A stretch of DNA of 44,224 nt, from contig JAIQGC010000033.1 in assembly GCA_020072805.1 (NCBI GenBank), positions 1 to 44,224 on the forward strand, in the 5' to 3' direction. Positions 7,294 through 15,909 of the stretch are shown piece by piece. The notes beneath the pieces are model-generated. The model saw nothing but the letters and a program-made list of their open reading frames with translations. It was not told the DNA's origin and searched no databases. The position numbers and the translations under genes are program-made. The stretch comes from Terriglobia bacterium (GTDB lineage Bacteria > Acidobacteriota > Terriglobia > Acidiferrales > UBA7541). The stretch's first letter is position 1, and each line of letters opens with the position of its first letter.

Positions 7294-7349
7294 TTTCGCG
7301 GGGAAAAAGTTCCGCGCAGCGAGCCGAAACGAGCGTAACCAAGACCACG

Positions 7350-8228
7350 ATGAGCACACCGGAAAGCACGGCACCGCCAATTCTTCTTTCGATCGCAGGA
7401 TTCGATCCCGGATGCGGAGCGGGGACGGCCGCGGATCTGAAGACGTTCGCGGCGCACGGCTGCTACGGGATCGCGGCGATTACCGCGCTGACCGTGCAGA
7501 ACACGCAGGCGGTGGAGAGCGTGACGAACACGCCGGCGGCGACGCTGCGGGCGCAGCTGGACGTGCTGGCGCGGGACTGCAACATCGCGGCGGTGAAGAT
7601 CGGGATGCTGGGGAACCGCGGAAACGCGATGGCCGTGGGGGAGTTTCTGGACGCGACGAAGTACGCGCACGTGGTGCTGGACCCGGTGATGAAGTCCTCG
7701 ACGGGAACGGAACTGCTGGATGCGGGAGGAATCAAGTATCTGGCGACGGAGCTGCTCAAGCGCGTGAGCATTCTGACGCCGAACATCGCGGAGGCGGAAC
7801 TGCTGACGGGAATCGCGATCAAGGATCTGGCGGCGATGGAAGCGGCGGCGCGGAAGCTGGTGGAGATGGGCGCGCGGGCGGTGGTAGTGAAGGGCGGGCA
7901 CATGGACCGCGCGGTGGATGTGCTCTTTGACGGGACGGAAATTCTGACGCTGGGCAGCGACCGGATCAAGACGACCAACACGCATGGAACCGGATGTACG
8001 TTCGCTTCCGCGCTGGCGGCGCAACTGGCGCAGGGGCGCAGCGTGCGCGAAGCGGCCACGCTGGCGAAGGCGTACGTCACCAAGGCGATCGAGAAGAGCT
8101 ACCCAATCGGGAAGGGGCGCGTACCGCTGGACCATTTTTACCGGCTACGGATCGAGGCGCCGGCGCGGGGCGTGCATGAAGTGCCGCAGCATGGGATGCA
8201 TCCGGCGGCGGAGCCTGCGGCGCATTGA
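7350..8228 (+). CDS. thiD: Hydroxymethylpyrimidine/phosphomethylpyrimidine kinase
   Basis: Phosphorylates HMP and HMP-P to HMP-PP in thiamine biosynthesis. 292 residues, about 20-25 longer than the classical enzyme owing to a C-terminal tail. Ribokinase-fold signatures: SIAGFDPGCGAGTAADLKTF (substrate site, with CGAG in place of the usual GGAG), VLDPVMKSSTG, LTPNIAEAELLTG, VVVKGGH, and the catalytic NTHGTGCTFASALAA. No TPP riboswitch was recognised upstream. The last codons (AEPAAH, stop at 8228) are part of a 69-bp sequence repeated at 9313-9381, beyond the toxin-antitoxin genes. Confidence 0.95.
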   Translation: MSTPESTAPPILLSIAGFDPGCGAGTAADLKTFAAHGCYGIAAITALTVQNTQAVESVTNTPAATLRAQLDVLARDCNIAAVKIGMLGNRGNAMAVGEFLDATKYAHVVLDPVMKSSTGTELLDAGGIKYLATELLKRVSILTPNIAEAELLTGIAIKDLAAMEAAARKLVEMGARAVVVKGGHMDRAVDVLFDGTEILTLGSDRIKTTNTHGTGCTFASALAAQLAQGRSVREAATLAKAYVTKAIEKSYPIGKGRVPLDHFYRLRIEAPARGVHEVPQHGMHPAAEPAAH

Positions 8229-8427
8229 AGAGCGTGACTTGTGATTTGTGACTGGTGACTCGTGGGTTTGGGGCGCGGCTTTTTTCCCGAGCCGAGTTTG
8301 TCGTAGGGATGAAGATTTTCGCTGTAGCGAGTTTGCGGTGAAGTTCGAGGATTCCGTCCGTGTCGTGACGAGCAAGTTCAAAACCCCCACGTGCAAAAAC
8401 GGCACATGGGGCACCCGGTTCATCTCC
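8205..8427 (+). repeat. Left direct repeat framing the toxin-antitoxin module, including the thiD 3' end
   Basis: 8205-8273 matches 9313-9381 at 68/69 positions, and 8359-8427 matches 9468-9536 at about 62/69. The stretch between is more diverged but of nearly equal length (offset 1108 then 1109). The repeat begins inside thiD and includes its stop codon. Within it is a run of 7-bp units (GTGACTT, GTGATTT, GTGACTG, GTGACTC) at 8234-8261. Confidence 0.9.
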
Positions 8428-8506
8428 GCCGTTTACGTTTGGTTAATCCGCCCACGAGACGTAGAAATCGCATGACAAAGCAGGGGGCCTGGAGTAATTT
8501 GGGGTC

Positions 8507-8773
8507 ATGGATACCGTGAACGTTGCATTGCCTTCGGCGCTACTGAAGGCGGCAAAGCTGGAGGAGAAGAACCTTTCGCAGGAGGCCGCGCGACTGCTGG
8601 CGCTGGAACTTTATCGCGAGGATAAGGTGTCGTTGGAGCGGGCTGCGGAGTTGTGCCAGACGGCGCTGGCGGCGTTTATGGATTTCGCCGCGAAGCATGG
8701 GGTTCCGCCGTTGCGCTACAGCCTTGAGGATTTGGAAGAGGAACGGCGTTCCACGGACCGGCTTCAAGTGTGA
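8507..8773 (+). CDS. UPF0175-type antitoxin
   Basis: 88 residues. The sequence VALPSALLKAAKLEEKNLSQEAARLLALELYREDKVS is the ribbon-helix-helix-like DNA-binding and oligomerisation segment of UPF0175 antitoxins, followed by AAELCQTALAAFMDFAAKHGV and a C-terminal acidic tail that would bind the toxin. It overlaps the PIN-domain gene by 4 bp (gtga), the usual antitoxin-first arrangement, so the complex probably represses its own promoter. ATG 8507 is preceded by a ggag-like ribosome site. The family call is firm; the function as antitoxin follows from the neighbour. Confidence 0.88.
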   Translation: MDTVNVALPSALLKAAKLEEKNLSQEAARLLALELYREDKVSLERAAELCQTALAAFMDFAAKHGVPPLRYSLEDLEEERRSTDRLQV

Positions 8774-9264
8774 TTGCCGCCGCCGATTCCTCCCCGCTTG
8801 TAATCCTCGCCAAGATTGGCTGCTTCGACCTCCTCAACCGACTCTATCCCCGCCTGTATATTTCCACTGAAGTTCACCGCGAAGTGGTCATCGCGGGCAC
8901 CGGATTGCCGGGAGCATCGGAAGTTGCGAAAGCAGAATGGATCGAAGTGAAGCAACTTCAGAATCCAGGGGATTTGCTGGCAGCCCAGGAAAAACATGCC
9001 TTGGGACTTGGAGAACTGAGCACCATTCTGCTGGGGAAGGAACTGCATGCGGATGCAGTGCTGCTGGATGATTACCATGCGCGCAAACTGGCCGCCGCGG
9101 AGGGACTTCAGGTGCGCGGCAGCGTGGGGTTGCTCGAAACGTTCTACTTGAGGGGCCACTTAGCCGATCTTCGCGGTACATTTCGGCAACTCCTGATGCA
9201 CAGCTATATTGACCAGCGGTTACTGGACCTTCGTCTGCGGGCTTTGCGGCTTCCTCCACTGTAA
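8770..9264 (+). CDS. PIN-domain toxin (DUF3368 type)
   Basis: 164 residues. Predicted Mg-dependent ribonuclease. It opens with AAADSSPLVILAKI, the first PIN aspartate plus the DUF3368 signature. TEVHREVV gives the conserved glutamate, LGLGELSTI the middle acidic cluster and AVLLDDYHARKLA the late aspartates, so all the acidic sites look intact. GTG at 8770 overlaps the antitoxin stop. The pair is framed by 220-bp direct repeats, suggesting it arrived or was duplicated as a unit. RNA target unknown. Confidence 0.9.
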   Translation: MIAAADSSPLVILAKIGCFDLLNRLYPRLYISTEVHREVVIAGTGLPGASEVAKAEWIEVKQLQNPGDLLAAQEKHALGLGELSTILLGKELHADAVLLDDYHARKLAAAEGLQVRGSVGLLETFYLRGHLADLRGTFRQLLMHSYIDQRLLDLRLRALRLPPL

Positions 9265-9737
9265 CCCCGCTGCCCGGGAGAAATGACGCCGGGCGAGGCG
9301 CAAGTGCAGATTGCGGCGGAGCCTGCGGCGCATTGAAGAGCGTGACTTGTGATTCGTGACTGGTGACTCGTGGGTTTGGGGTGTGGGTTTGCGCCGGGTG
9401 TTGCGTTTGTCGTGAGGACGCGGAGAATCGCTGCAACGAGTTATCGATGGGGTTCGGGCATTCCGCCCGTGTGGTGACGAGCAAGTTCAAAAACCCCATG
9501 TGCAAATTCGGCACATGGGGCACCCAGCTCATCTCCATACTTTAAGTTCGGGCCATCCGTCCGTATCTGACTGCTTCTTCTCAGGGTGCTCCCTTCTTTC
9601 CAACTAAACAGAGTTGCTCTCGTCTGTGAAGCTGTCTTCGGAGTTCGCTTTGCGGATGGCCAGGTCAGGCAGGGCTTGAAAAGAGCACAGCCAGGAATAG
9701 CTGCGCTACCTGCGCGGGAAGATGCCGAGAATGCTCG
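9265..9737. other. Gene-free region after the toxin gene
   Basis: Nearly half is the right-hand direct repeat (9313-9536). A degenerate REP hairpin (gcacagccaggaatagctgcgc) is at 9684-9705. No open frame with a recognisable product and no clear terminator were seen. Confidence 0.7.
9313..9536 (+). repeat. Right direct repeat framing the toxin-antitoxin module
   Basis: Partner of 8205-8427. It carries a copy of the last 24 bases of thiD, stop codon included, outside any gene, then the same 7-bp tandem units at 9342-9369. Confidence 0.9.
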
Positions 9738-11015
9738 TTAGTTTCTGCGGTAGATGATGCGGCCGGCGACGATGGTGGCCATGGGTGCGCCTGTGAAGGC
9801 GCGGCCATCGAAGGGGGAGTTGCGGGATTTGCTGGGGGAGTCGTTGACGTTGTAGGTCCAGGGGTGGGTGAGAGAAAAAATGGTGAGGTCGGCGGGCTGG
9901 CCGGGGGCGAGTTTGCGGTCGAGGCCGAGGACGCGTGCGGGGCCGGTGGTGAAGAGTTCGACCATGCGCATCAAGGATAGGCGGCCGGAGTGGACGAGTT
10001 GTTCGAGGGAGAGGGCCAGGGCGGTTTCGAAACCGAGGATGCCGAAGGGGGCGCGATCGAATTCGACGTCTTTCAGGGCGGGTTCGTGGGGGGCGTGGTC
10101 GGTGGCGATGACGTCGACAGCGCCGTCGGCGAGGCCTGCGAGGAGGGCTTCGCGGTCTTCGCGGGAGGCGAGAGGGGGATTCATTTTGTAGCGGGAGTCG
10201 TATTGCACGTCTTCATCAATGAGGGTGAAGTGGTGCGGGGTGACTTCGCAAGTGACGCGGAGGCCGCGGGACTTGGCCCAGCGGACCTGGTCGAGGGAGG
10301 CTTTGGCGGAGAGATGGGCGACGTGCAGGCGCGCGCCGGTGAGTTCGGCGAGCTGGACGTCGCGGGCGACGCAGACGGATTCGGCGGCAGCGGGCATGCC
10401 GGGGAGGCCGAGGCGCGTGGAGGTGACCCCTTCGCGCATGACGGCGCCGGCGGCGAGGGAAACGTCCTCGGAGTGCTCGATGACGGGAAGGTCGAGCGAG
10501 CGGCAGTAGTCCATGACCTGGCGGGTGAGTTTTGCCGTGGCGATGGGTTTGCCGTCGTCGCTGACGGCGACGATGCCGGCTTCCTTCATGGCGGCGATTT
10601 CGGCAATGGCTTCGCCTTTGCTGGAGATGGAGGCGGCGCCGATGGGCCAGACGCGGACGCCGGCGGCGGATTTGGCGCGGTCGAGGATGAAGCGGGTGAC
10701 GGAGGCGTTGTCGTTGACGGGCCTGGTGTTGGGCATGCAGCAGACGGCGGTAAAGCCGCCGCGGGCGGCGGAACGCGTGCCCGTCTCGATGGTTTCGGAG
10801 GATTCCTGGCCAGGCTCGCGCAGGTGGGCGTGAAGGTCGATGAAGCCGGGAGCGACGATGAGGCCCGAGGCGTCGAATAGTTCCGCGTTCTTGGGCGCGG
10901 AGATTTTTCCGGCGGGAGCGATTTCGGCGATTTTATCGCCGTCGAGAAGGAGATCGAGCGCGGCGTCGGTCTGGCGGGCGGGGTCGAGAACGCGGCCGTT
11001 TTTGATGAGAAGCAT
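9738..11015 (-). CDS. pyrC: Dihydroorotase
   Basis: Zinc amidohydrolase closing carbamoyl-aspartate to dihydroorotate. 425 residues, class I (PyrC/AllB-like) length. The metal motif is DLHAHLREPGQE, with further ligands in IEHSED, HVAHLSAK and ATDHAPHEP. The N-terminal NGRVLDP and C-terminal LAPGQPADLTIF are the composite beta-sandwich parts. It starts at ATG 11015, only 7 bp after the pyrB stop, as the last gene of pyrR-pyrB-pyrC. Confidence 0.96.
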   Translation of the reverse strand: MLLIKNGRVLDPARQTDAALDLLLDGDKIAEIAPAGKISAPKNAELFDASGLIVAPGFIDLHAHLREPGQESSETIETGTRSAARGGFTAVCCMPNTRPVNDNASVTRFILDRAKSAAGVRVWPIGAASISSKGEAIAEIAAMKEAGIVAVSDDGKPIATAKLTRQVMDYCRSLDLPVIEHSEDVSLAAGAVMREGVTSTRLGLPGMPAAAESVCVARDVQLAELTGARLHVAHLSAKASLDQVRWAKSRGLRVTCEVTPHHFTLIDEDVQYDSRYKMNPPLASREDREALLAGLADGAVDVIATDHAPHEPALKDVEFDRAPFGILGFETALALSLEQLVHSGRLSLMRMVELFTTGPARVLGLDRKLAPGQPADLTIFSLTHPWTYNVNDSPSKSRNSPFDGRAFTGAPMATIVAGRIIYRRN

Positions 11016-11022
11016 GCGTGGG

Positions 11023-12018
11023 TTACCTGGCCTTTTCGTCGGATGAGTGCGCGGAGTCCGCGGCGGTTTGGGCGCCCTCTTCCGCGGCGGCGGCGCCGAT
11101 CAATTGATAAAGGATGGCCATGCGGACGGCGATGCCGTTGGTGACCTGCTCGAGGACGCAGGATTGCGGGCCGTCGGCGACTTCGGGAGAGATTTCGACG
11201 CCGCGGTTCATGGGGCCAGGGTGGAGAACGATGGCGTCTTTTTTGGCGAGGCGCAGGCGGGCGGCGTGGAGCTGGTAGAGGAGGATGTAGTCGTCCACGG
11301 GAAGGGCGGGCTCGTGGAGGCGTTCGGTCTGCACGCGGAGGACGATGATGACGTCGGCGCCATCGAGGGCGTCTTCGATGCGGGAGGCGCGGCGGATGGA
11401 GGTGCCCGGCGGGCCGATATGTTCGAGTTCTTTGGGGACCCACATGGCGGGGCCGCAGAGGGTGATGCGGCAGCCGAATTTAGCGAGGAGGTGAATGTTG
11501 GAGCGGGCCACGCGGCTGTGCTGAATGTCGCCGAGGATGGTGACGTTGAGATTTTCAATGGTGCCCTTGCGGTCGCGGATGGTGAGGGCGTCGAGGAGGC
11601 CCTGGGTGGGATGCTCGTGAGTGCCGTCGCCGGCGTTGATGACGGGAATGTCCAAGTTGCGGGCGACGAAATCGGCGGCGCCGGAGGCGGCGTGGCGCAT
11701 GACCAGGCAATCGGGCTTCATGGCGTCGAGGGTGTGGACGGTATCGAGGAGGGATTCGCCTTTTTTGACGCTGGAGGATTCGGCCTGGAGATTCATGGAG
11801 TCTGCGCCGAGACGGGAAGCGGCGGCAGAGAAGCTGATGCGGGTGCGGGTGGAGTTTTCGAAAAAGGCGAGGGCGACGGTCTTGCCGCGGAGGGTGGCGA
11901 GTTTTTTGAGGGGATGGCGCTGAATGACCTGGAAGGGCTTGCTTTGATCGAGCAGGAAAGAGAGTTCTTCCGCGGAAAGCGGCTCAAGGGCCAGCAGGTC
12001 ACGGAAGCGCGGTGTCAC
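11023..12018 (-). CDS. pyrB: Aspartate carbamoyltransferase catalytic chain
   Basis: Makes carbamoyl-aspartate, the committed step of pyrimidine synthesis. 331 residues. Carbamoyl-phosphate motif FFENSTRTRISFSAA, then [22 protein letters not shown] and the late HPGPMNRGVE. The open frame runs back to 12396, but that part is antisense-frame overlap with pyrR. GTG 12018 (TPRFRDLLALE) is the first start after the pyrR stop, 7 bp away. The C-terminus has about 20 extra residues (AEEGAQTAADSAHSSDEKAR). No regulatory chain (pyrI) is present, so control is probably through PyrR. Confidence 0.96.
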   Translation of the reverse strand: MTPRFRDLLALEPLSAEELSFLLDQSKPFQVIQRHPLKKLATLRGKTVALAFFENSTRTRISFSAAASRLGADSMNLQAESSSVKKGESLLDTVHTLDAMKPDCLVMRHAASGAADFVARNLDIPVINAGDGTHEHPTQGLLDALTIRDRKGTIENLNVTILGDIQHSRVARSNIHLLAKFGCRITLCGPAMWVPKELEHIGPPGTSIRRASRIEDALDGADVIIVLRVQTERLHEPALPVDDYILLYQLHAARLRLAKKDAIVLHPGPMNRGVEISPEVADGPQSCVLEQVTNGIAVRMAILYQLIGAAAAEEGAQTAADSAHSSDEKAR

Positions 12019-12025
12019 ATGCCTC

Positions 12026-12577
12026 TCATTCCGCCACACGATCCACGAGCACGACGCGCTCGTCGTTGTCGATTTCCCGGAGGCGAACTTCGATGATTTC
12101 GGAGTCGGAGGTCTGCACGGAGCGGCCGATGTACTGGGCTTCGACGGGCATTTCGCGGTGGCCGCGGTCGATAAGGACGCAGAGACGGATGCGGCTGGGG
12201 CGGCCAAGGTCGAATAGGCCGTTGATGCCGGCGCGGATGGTGCGTCCGGTGTAGAGAACGTCGTCGACGAGGACGAGGTCCTTGTCGTCGACGGTGAAGG
12301 GGATTTCGGAAGACTGCAGGACGGCCTGGGGGGCGACCTTGGAGAGGTCGTCGCGGTAGAGGGTGATGTCCAGGATGCCGACGGGAACTTCGACATTGTC
12401 GATCGCGTTCATGGCTTTGGCGATGCGCTGGGCCAGGGGAACACCGCGGCGGCGGATGCCGATGAGGGCCAGATTGCCGGTGCCGCCGCTCTTTTCGACG
12501 ATTTCGTGGGCAAGGCGGCGCAGGGTACGGTCGATTTCGGCCGCGGACATCAGTTGGGCTTTTTCGACGATAGGCAT
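12026..12577 (-). CDS. pyrR: Bifunctional pyr operon regulator / uracil phosphoribosyltransferase
   Basis: 183 residues. The PRPP-binding signature VLVDDVLYTGRTIRAG is complete, and LALIGIRRRGVPLAQRI, GILDITLYRDDL and RIRLCVLIDRGHREMP are typical PyrR blocks. PyrR senses UMP/PRPP and controls pyr mRNA by attenuation, and has weak UPRTase activity. It is the first gene of the leftward pyrR-pyrB-pyrC operon. The roughly 120-bp leader between it and the divergent phosphatase gene showed no clear anti-terminator/terminator pair by eye, so the mode of control here is open. Confidence 0.96.
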   Translation of the reverse strand: MPIVEKAQLMSAAEIDRTLRRLAHEIVEKSGGTGNLALIGIRRRGVPLAQRIAKAMNAIDNVEVPVGILDITLYRDDLSKVAPQAVLQSSEIPFTVDDKDLVLVDDVLYTGRTIRAGINGLFDLGRPSRIRLCVLIDRGHREMPVEAQYIGRSVQTSDSEIIEVRLREIDNDERVVLVDRVAE

Positions 12578-12716
12578 GCCGGGGGTAATCCTAGCATAAG
12601 CGGAGCGTTTCAGGCAGCGGGGGTGAAGTGGGGGGAGGGTGCATGACAGGAAGCGGCTGGGGAAGCGTTCTTGGAAGGGATGTTAGACTTTCAGGAAGGT
12701 GTCGAACGAGGTGACC

Positions 12717-14417
12717 ATGTTTTGCAGGAATGGAATGTTGCTGGGAGGCGTTTTTTTGGCCGCGCTGCTGGCGGGTTCGGGCAGCGCGCAGGCGCAGAGC
12801 AAACCGAAGCGGGCGCCGGCAGTGAAGAAGGCGCCGCCAATGCCGGCGTCACCGTGGGCACCGGTGCATAAGGGACCGACGCCGCCGAAATTGGTGGTGC
12901 TGCTGGTGGTGGACCAGTTCCGCGCCGACTACGTGGAGAAGTTTCACACACAGTGGAGCGGTGGGCTGAAGCAGATGGTGGACGAGGGAGCGTGGTTCCG
13001 CAACGCGGCGTATCCGTACGCGGCGACGGAAACCTGCGTGGGACATTCGACGATCTCGACGGGAGCGCTGCCGGCGACGCATGGCATGGTGGCCAACGAA
13101 TGGTGGGACCGGGGGCAGGGAGCGCAGGTGACGTGCACGGCGGACGCCAACGCCAAGGACATCGGATACGCGGGCGGGAAGGTAAGCGGAGGGGACAGCG
13201 CGTGGCGGATGGAAGTGCCGTCGTTCGCGGAGGAGTTGCGGTTTCAGCGGGGAGGCGGGGCGCGGGTGGCGACGTTTTCGCTGAAGGCGCGAGCGGCGAT
13301 TGCGCTGGCGGGGCACAAGGCGGACGCGGTGACGTGGTTTGACGGAGGAAGCGGGGCGTGGGAAACGTCGAACCGCTACGGAAGCGTGGGGTTCATCGAG
13401 GAGTACGTGAAGGCGCATCCGGTGAGCGAGGATTTCGGGAAGATTTGGGTGCCGCTGCTGCCGCCCTCGGTGTATCTCTACAGCGGGCAAACGCCGGGAG
13501 CTGGTGTGCCGGAGGGTTGGAGCGCTTCCCTGCCGCATGCGCTGAAGGGAAAGAACGGGGCGGCGGGGCCGGACAAGGCGTTCTACCGGGAGTGGCAGAC
13601 GAGTCCTTACGCGGACGCTTATCTGGATAAATTGGCGGAGCGGGCAGTGGATGCGATGGGGTTGGGGCAGCACGGGGGAACGGATTTTCTGGGAGTGAGT
13701 TTTTCCACGCTGGATTATGCGGGGCACGCATTCGGCCCGCGCAGCCACGAGGTGCAGGACGTGCTGGCGCGGCTGGACCGCACGCTGGCGGCAATGTTCG
13801 ATCATCTGGACCGCCGCATCGGGCACGGCAACTACGTGGTGGTGGTCACCGGGGACCACGGCGTGGCACCGCTTCCCGAAGACATGCAGAAGTTGGGGAG
13901 CGAAGCGGGGTGGCTGAAACTGGCGGATATTCAGCAAGGAATCGAGAAGGCGCTGGAGCCGCTGAATTATCCGAAGCCGGCGGTGGCGGCGATCACCGGC
14001 AGCGATATTTATTTTGCGCCGGGGGTGTGGGAGCGGCTGAAGGGAGATGCGGCGGGGATGCACGCGGTGATGGAGGCGATCGAGAAAGTGCCGGGAGTGG
14101 CGTCGGTGCATGCGGCGGAGGAAATCAAGGGAAGGACGGCGACGGGCGATGCGGTGGTGAGCGCGCTGGGGGAGAGTTATTTTGAAGGGCGCAGCGGAGA
14201 TTTGTTCGTGGTGCCCAAGGCGTACTGGCCGATGGATTTTTCTCCGGCGGGAACGGCGCGGCCGTACGGGACGACGCACGGAACGCCGTATGCGTACGAC
14301 CAGCGGGTGCCGATCCTGATGATGGGAGCGGGAATCCGTGCGGGAGTGTACTGGACGGAAGCGACGCCGGCGGACCTGGCGACGCCGGGAGCGGGACACC
14401 GTGCGGGGACGCGGTAA
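12717..14417 (+). CDS. Secreted alkaline phosphatase superfamily protein (PafA-like)
   Basis: Periplasmic phosphomonoesterase/phosphodiesterase of the nucleotide-pyrophosphatase fold. It has a signal peptide MLLGGVFLAALLAGSGSAQAQ and a proline-rich linker. Metal-site and nucleophile blocks: LLVVDQFRADY, then ETCVGHSTISTGALPATHG (threonine nucleophile region), STLDYAGHAFGP, VVVTGDHGVAP and GTTHGTPYAYDQRVP, all zinc ligands present. ATG 12717, spaced after gaggtga, is preferred to the upstream GTG 12699. The protein stops soon after EATPADLA, where relatives normally continue with a PTLA-type helix and about 20-25 residues, so the C-terminus looks altered. It is divergent from pyrR and precedes pyrD by 67 bp. 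Confidence 0.9.
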   Translation: MFCRNGMLLGGVFLAALLAGSGSAQAQSKPKRAPAVKKAPPMPASPWAPVHKGPTPPKLVVLLVVDQFRADYVEKFHTQWSGGLKQMVDEGAWFRNAAYPYAATETCVGHSTISTGALPATHGMVANEWWDRGQGAQVTCTADANAKDIGYAGGKVSGGDSAWRMEVPSFAEELRFQRGGGARVATFSLKARAAIALAGHKADAVTWFDGGSGAWETSNRYGSVGFIEEYVKAHPVSEDFGKIWVPLLPPSVYLYSGQTPGAGVPEGWSASLPHALKGKNGAAGPDKAFYREWQTSPYADAYLDKLAERAVDAMGLGQHGGTDFLGVSFSTLDYAGHAFGPRSHEVQDVLARLDRTLAAMFDHLDRRIGHGNYVVVVTGDHGVAPLPEDMQKLGSEAGWLKLADIQQGIEKALEPLNYPKPAVAAITGSDIYFAPGVWERLKGDAAGMHAVMEAIEKVPGVASVHAAEEIKGRTATGDAVVSALGESYFEGRSGDLFVVPKAYWPMDFSPAGTARPYGTTHGTPYAYDQRVPILMMGAGIRAGVYWTEATPADLATPGAGHRAGTR

Positions 14418-14484
14418 GGCGGAGGAAAAAGTTTTCGAAAGAATTTGCAGGACGGAAGATTCTTCGTGTTAGACTTTGCGTGAA

Positions 14485-15414
14485 GTGAACGCAACGGCAG
14501 CAGTAGACCTGAGCGTACAAGTAGGCGCGCTGCGCCTGCGGAATCCCATTCTCGCAGCCAGCGGAACATTCGGATACGGCCTCGAATTTTCCCACCTCGT
14601 CCATCTCCAGCGTCTGGGCGGATTCGTCACCAAAGGAATTTCCAAGGAACCCATCGAGGGCGCTCCCGCGCCGCGGCTGTGCGAGAGCGCCGCGGGAATG
14701 CTGAACGCGGTGGGATTGCAGAACGTGGGAGTGCGCGCGTTCGTGGCGGAGAAGATGCCCGCGATCGCCAAACTGGGCGCAACCGTGGTGGTCAACGTTT
14801 TTGGCACGACGCCGGAGGAATACGCGGAGGTCATCCGGGCGCTGGAGGATGCGGAGGGGATTGCGGCTTACGAGCTGAATGTGTCCTGCCCCAACGTGAA
14901 GAAGGGCGGGATGCAGTTCGGGGGCGACCCCGGGCTGCTGGCGGAGGTGGTGGGAGGGGCGCGCCGGGCGGCGGGGCGGCGACCGCTGTGGGTGAAGCTT
15001 TCCCCCCTGGTGACGGATATTGGGCGGATCGGGAGGGCGGCGGAGGAGGCCGGGGCGGATGCCCTGACCGTGGCCAACACCTACCCGGCCATGGCGGTGG
15101 ACTACCGGACGGGGAGGTCGCGGCTGGGGAACCCCACGGGGGGCCTATCCGGGCCGGCGATCAAGCCGATAACGCTGCGGCTGGTGTGGGAGGTTTCGAA
15201 AGCGGTGAAGATCCCGGTGATTGGGCTGGGAGGCATTGAAACGGTGGAAGATGTCCTGGAATACCTGACCGTAGGGGCAGCAGCGGTACAGGTGGGGACG
15301 GCCAGCTTTATAGACCCGAAGGCCAGTGAGGGGTTGGTGGGGGAGCTGGAGAGAGTGCAAAACGAAGATAACAATTTTAATATCAATAAGATACGAGGAT
15401 TTTTTAAAGGTTAA
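14485..15414 (+). CDS. pyrD: Dihydroorotate dehydrogenase, class 1B type
   Basis: Flavoprotein oxidising dihydroorotate to orotate. About 309 residues. The catalytic base is the cysteine of NVSCPNVKKGG, which marks class 1 (cytosolic). FMN contacts are ASGTFGYG, SCPNVK, WVKLSP and GLGGIETVEDVLEYLTVGA. The closest pattern is PyrDB, which needs the PyrK electron-transfer subunit; none is in this window. GTG 14485 is chosen over TTG 14476. An extended -10 (TGTTAGACT, 14467-14475) sits so close that the mRNA may be leaderless. The end of the gene is unusually AT-rich (NEDNNFNINKIRGF). Confidence 0.95.
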   Translation: MNATAAVDLSVQVGALRLRNPILAASGTFGYGLEFSHLVHLQRLGGFVTKGISKEPIEGAPAPRLCESAAGMLNAVGLQNVGVRAFVAEKMPAIAKLGATVVVNVFGTTPEEYAEVIRALEDAEGIAAYELNVSCPNVKKGGMQFGGDPGLLAEVVGGARRAAGRRPLWVKLSPLVTDIGRIGRAAEEAGADALTVANTYPAMAVDYRTGRSRLGNPTGGLSGPAIKPITLRLVWEVSKAVKIPVIGLGGIETVEDVLEYLTVGAAAVQVGTASFIDPKASEGLVGELERVQNEDNNFNINKIRGFFKG

Positions 15415-15419
15415 AATGG

Positions 15420-15448
15420 TTGACATAATGACACTTAAGTGCTATGCT
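15420..15448 (+). promoter_or_regulatory. Near-consensus sigma70 promoter before the rlpA-like gene
   Basis: TTGACA at 15420-15425, 17-nt spacer, TATGCT at 15443-15448. It begins 5 bp after the pyrD stop, and transcription would start near 15455, about 25 nt before ATG 15481. This is among the best promoter matches in the window and would also drive pyrF. Confidence 0.75.
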
Positions 15449-15480
15449 TTTTGGGTTTCGAATCGCCTAAAACACACACT

Positions 15481-15909
15481 ATGAAACGAACCTTCTTCAT
15501 TTCCTGGACAGCACTTGGGTGGATAGCCCTGCTGTTGGTATTGCCTGTGGCCATGGAGGCACCCTTGGTGGCGCACCAGAGCCAGCCGGCCATTACCCCC
15601 CTGAAGGTATGGGTGGGCAATGCCAGTTGGTACGGGCCGCACTTCCATGGGCGGAAGACGGCCAACGGGGAGCGGTTTGACAGCGAGGCCCTGACGGCGG
15701 CGCACCCGCACCTGCCGTTCGGGTCGATCGTAAGGGTGGTCAACCCGAGGAATGGGAAGTTCGAGGTGGTGCGAATAAATGATCGCGGACCCTATCAAGA
15801 AGGGCGCGAAATTGATGTATCCTATGCTGTCGCCCGAAAGGTAGGCCTGATCCATGCAGGGGTCGCCCGGGTAAGACTGGAACTAATCGCCTTACCGACA
15901 CCACGTTGA
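15481..15909 (+). CDS. rlpA: RlpA-like septal ring lytic transglycosylase / double-psi beta-barrel protein
   Basis: 142 residues. A hydrophobic export signal (TALGWIALLLVLPVAM) is followed by a single RlpA double-psi barrel. GNASWYGPHFHGRKTANGERFD, LTAAHPHLPFGSIVRVVN and VVRINDRGPY..GREIDVSYA are the family signature, including the catalytic-site histidine and aspartate. RlpA cleaves denuded peptidoglycan glycan strands at division sites. No SPOR domain is attached. ATG 15481 follows a strong promoter. The stop overlaps the pyrF start by 4 bp (ttga), so pyrF is probably translationally coupled to this cell-wall gene. Confidence 0.9.
   Translation: MKRTFFISWTALGWIALLLVLPVAMEAPLVAHQSQPAITPLKVWVGNASWYGPHFHGRKTANGERFDSEALTAAHPHLPFGSIVRVVNPRNGKFEVVRINDRGPYQEGREIDVSYAVARKVGLIHAGVARVRLELIALPTPR

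Noticed and set aside
7290-7349. TPP riboswitch before thiD
   Set aside because: No conserved CTGAGA or ACCTGA-type thi-box elements are visible in the short leader; the only structure is the gdhA terminator.
8205-9381. Direct repeats considered as phage-type attL/attR
   Set aside because: No integrase or phage gene lies between; the repeats are long and imperfect, which fits recombination or duplication better.
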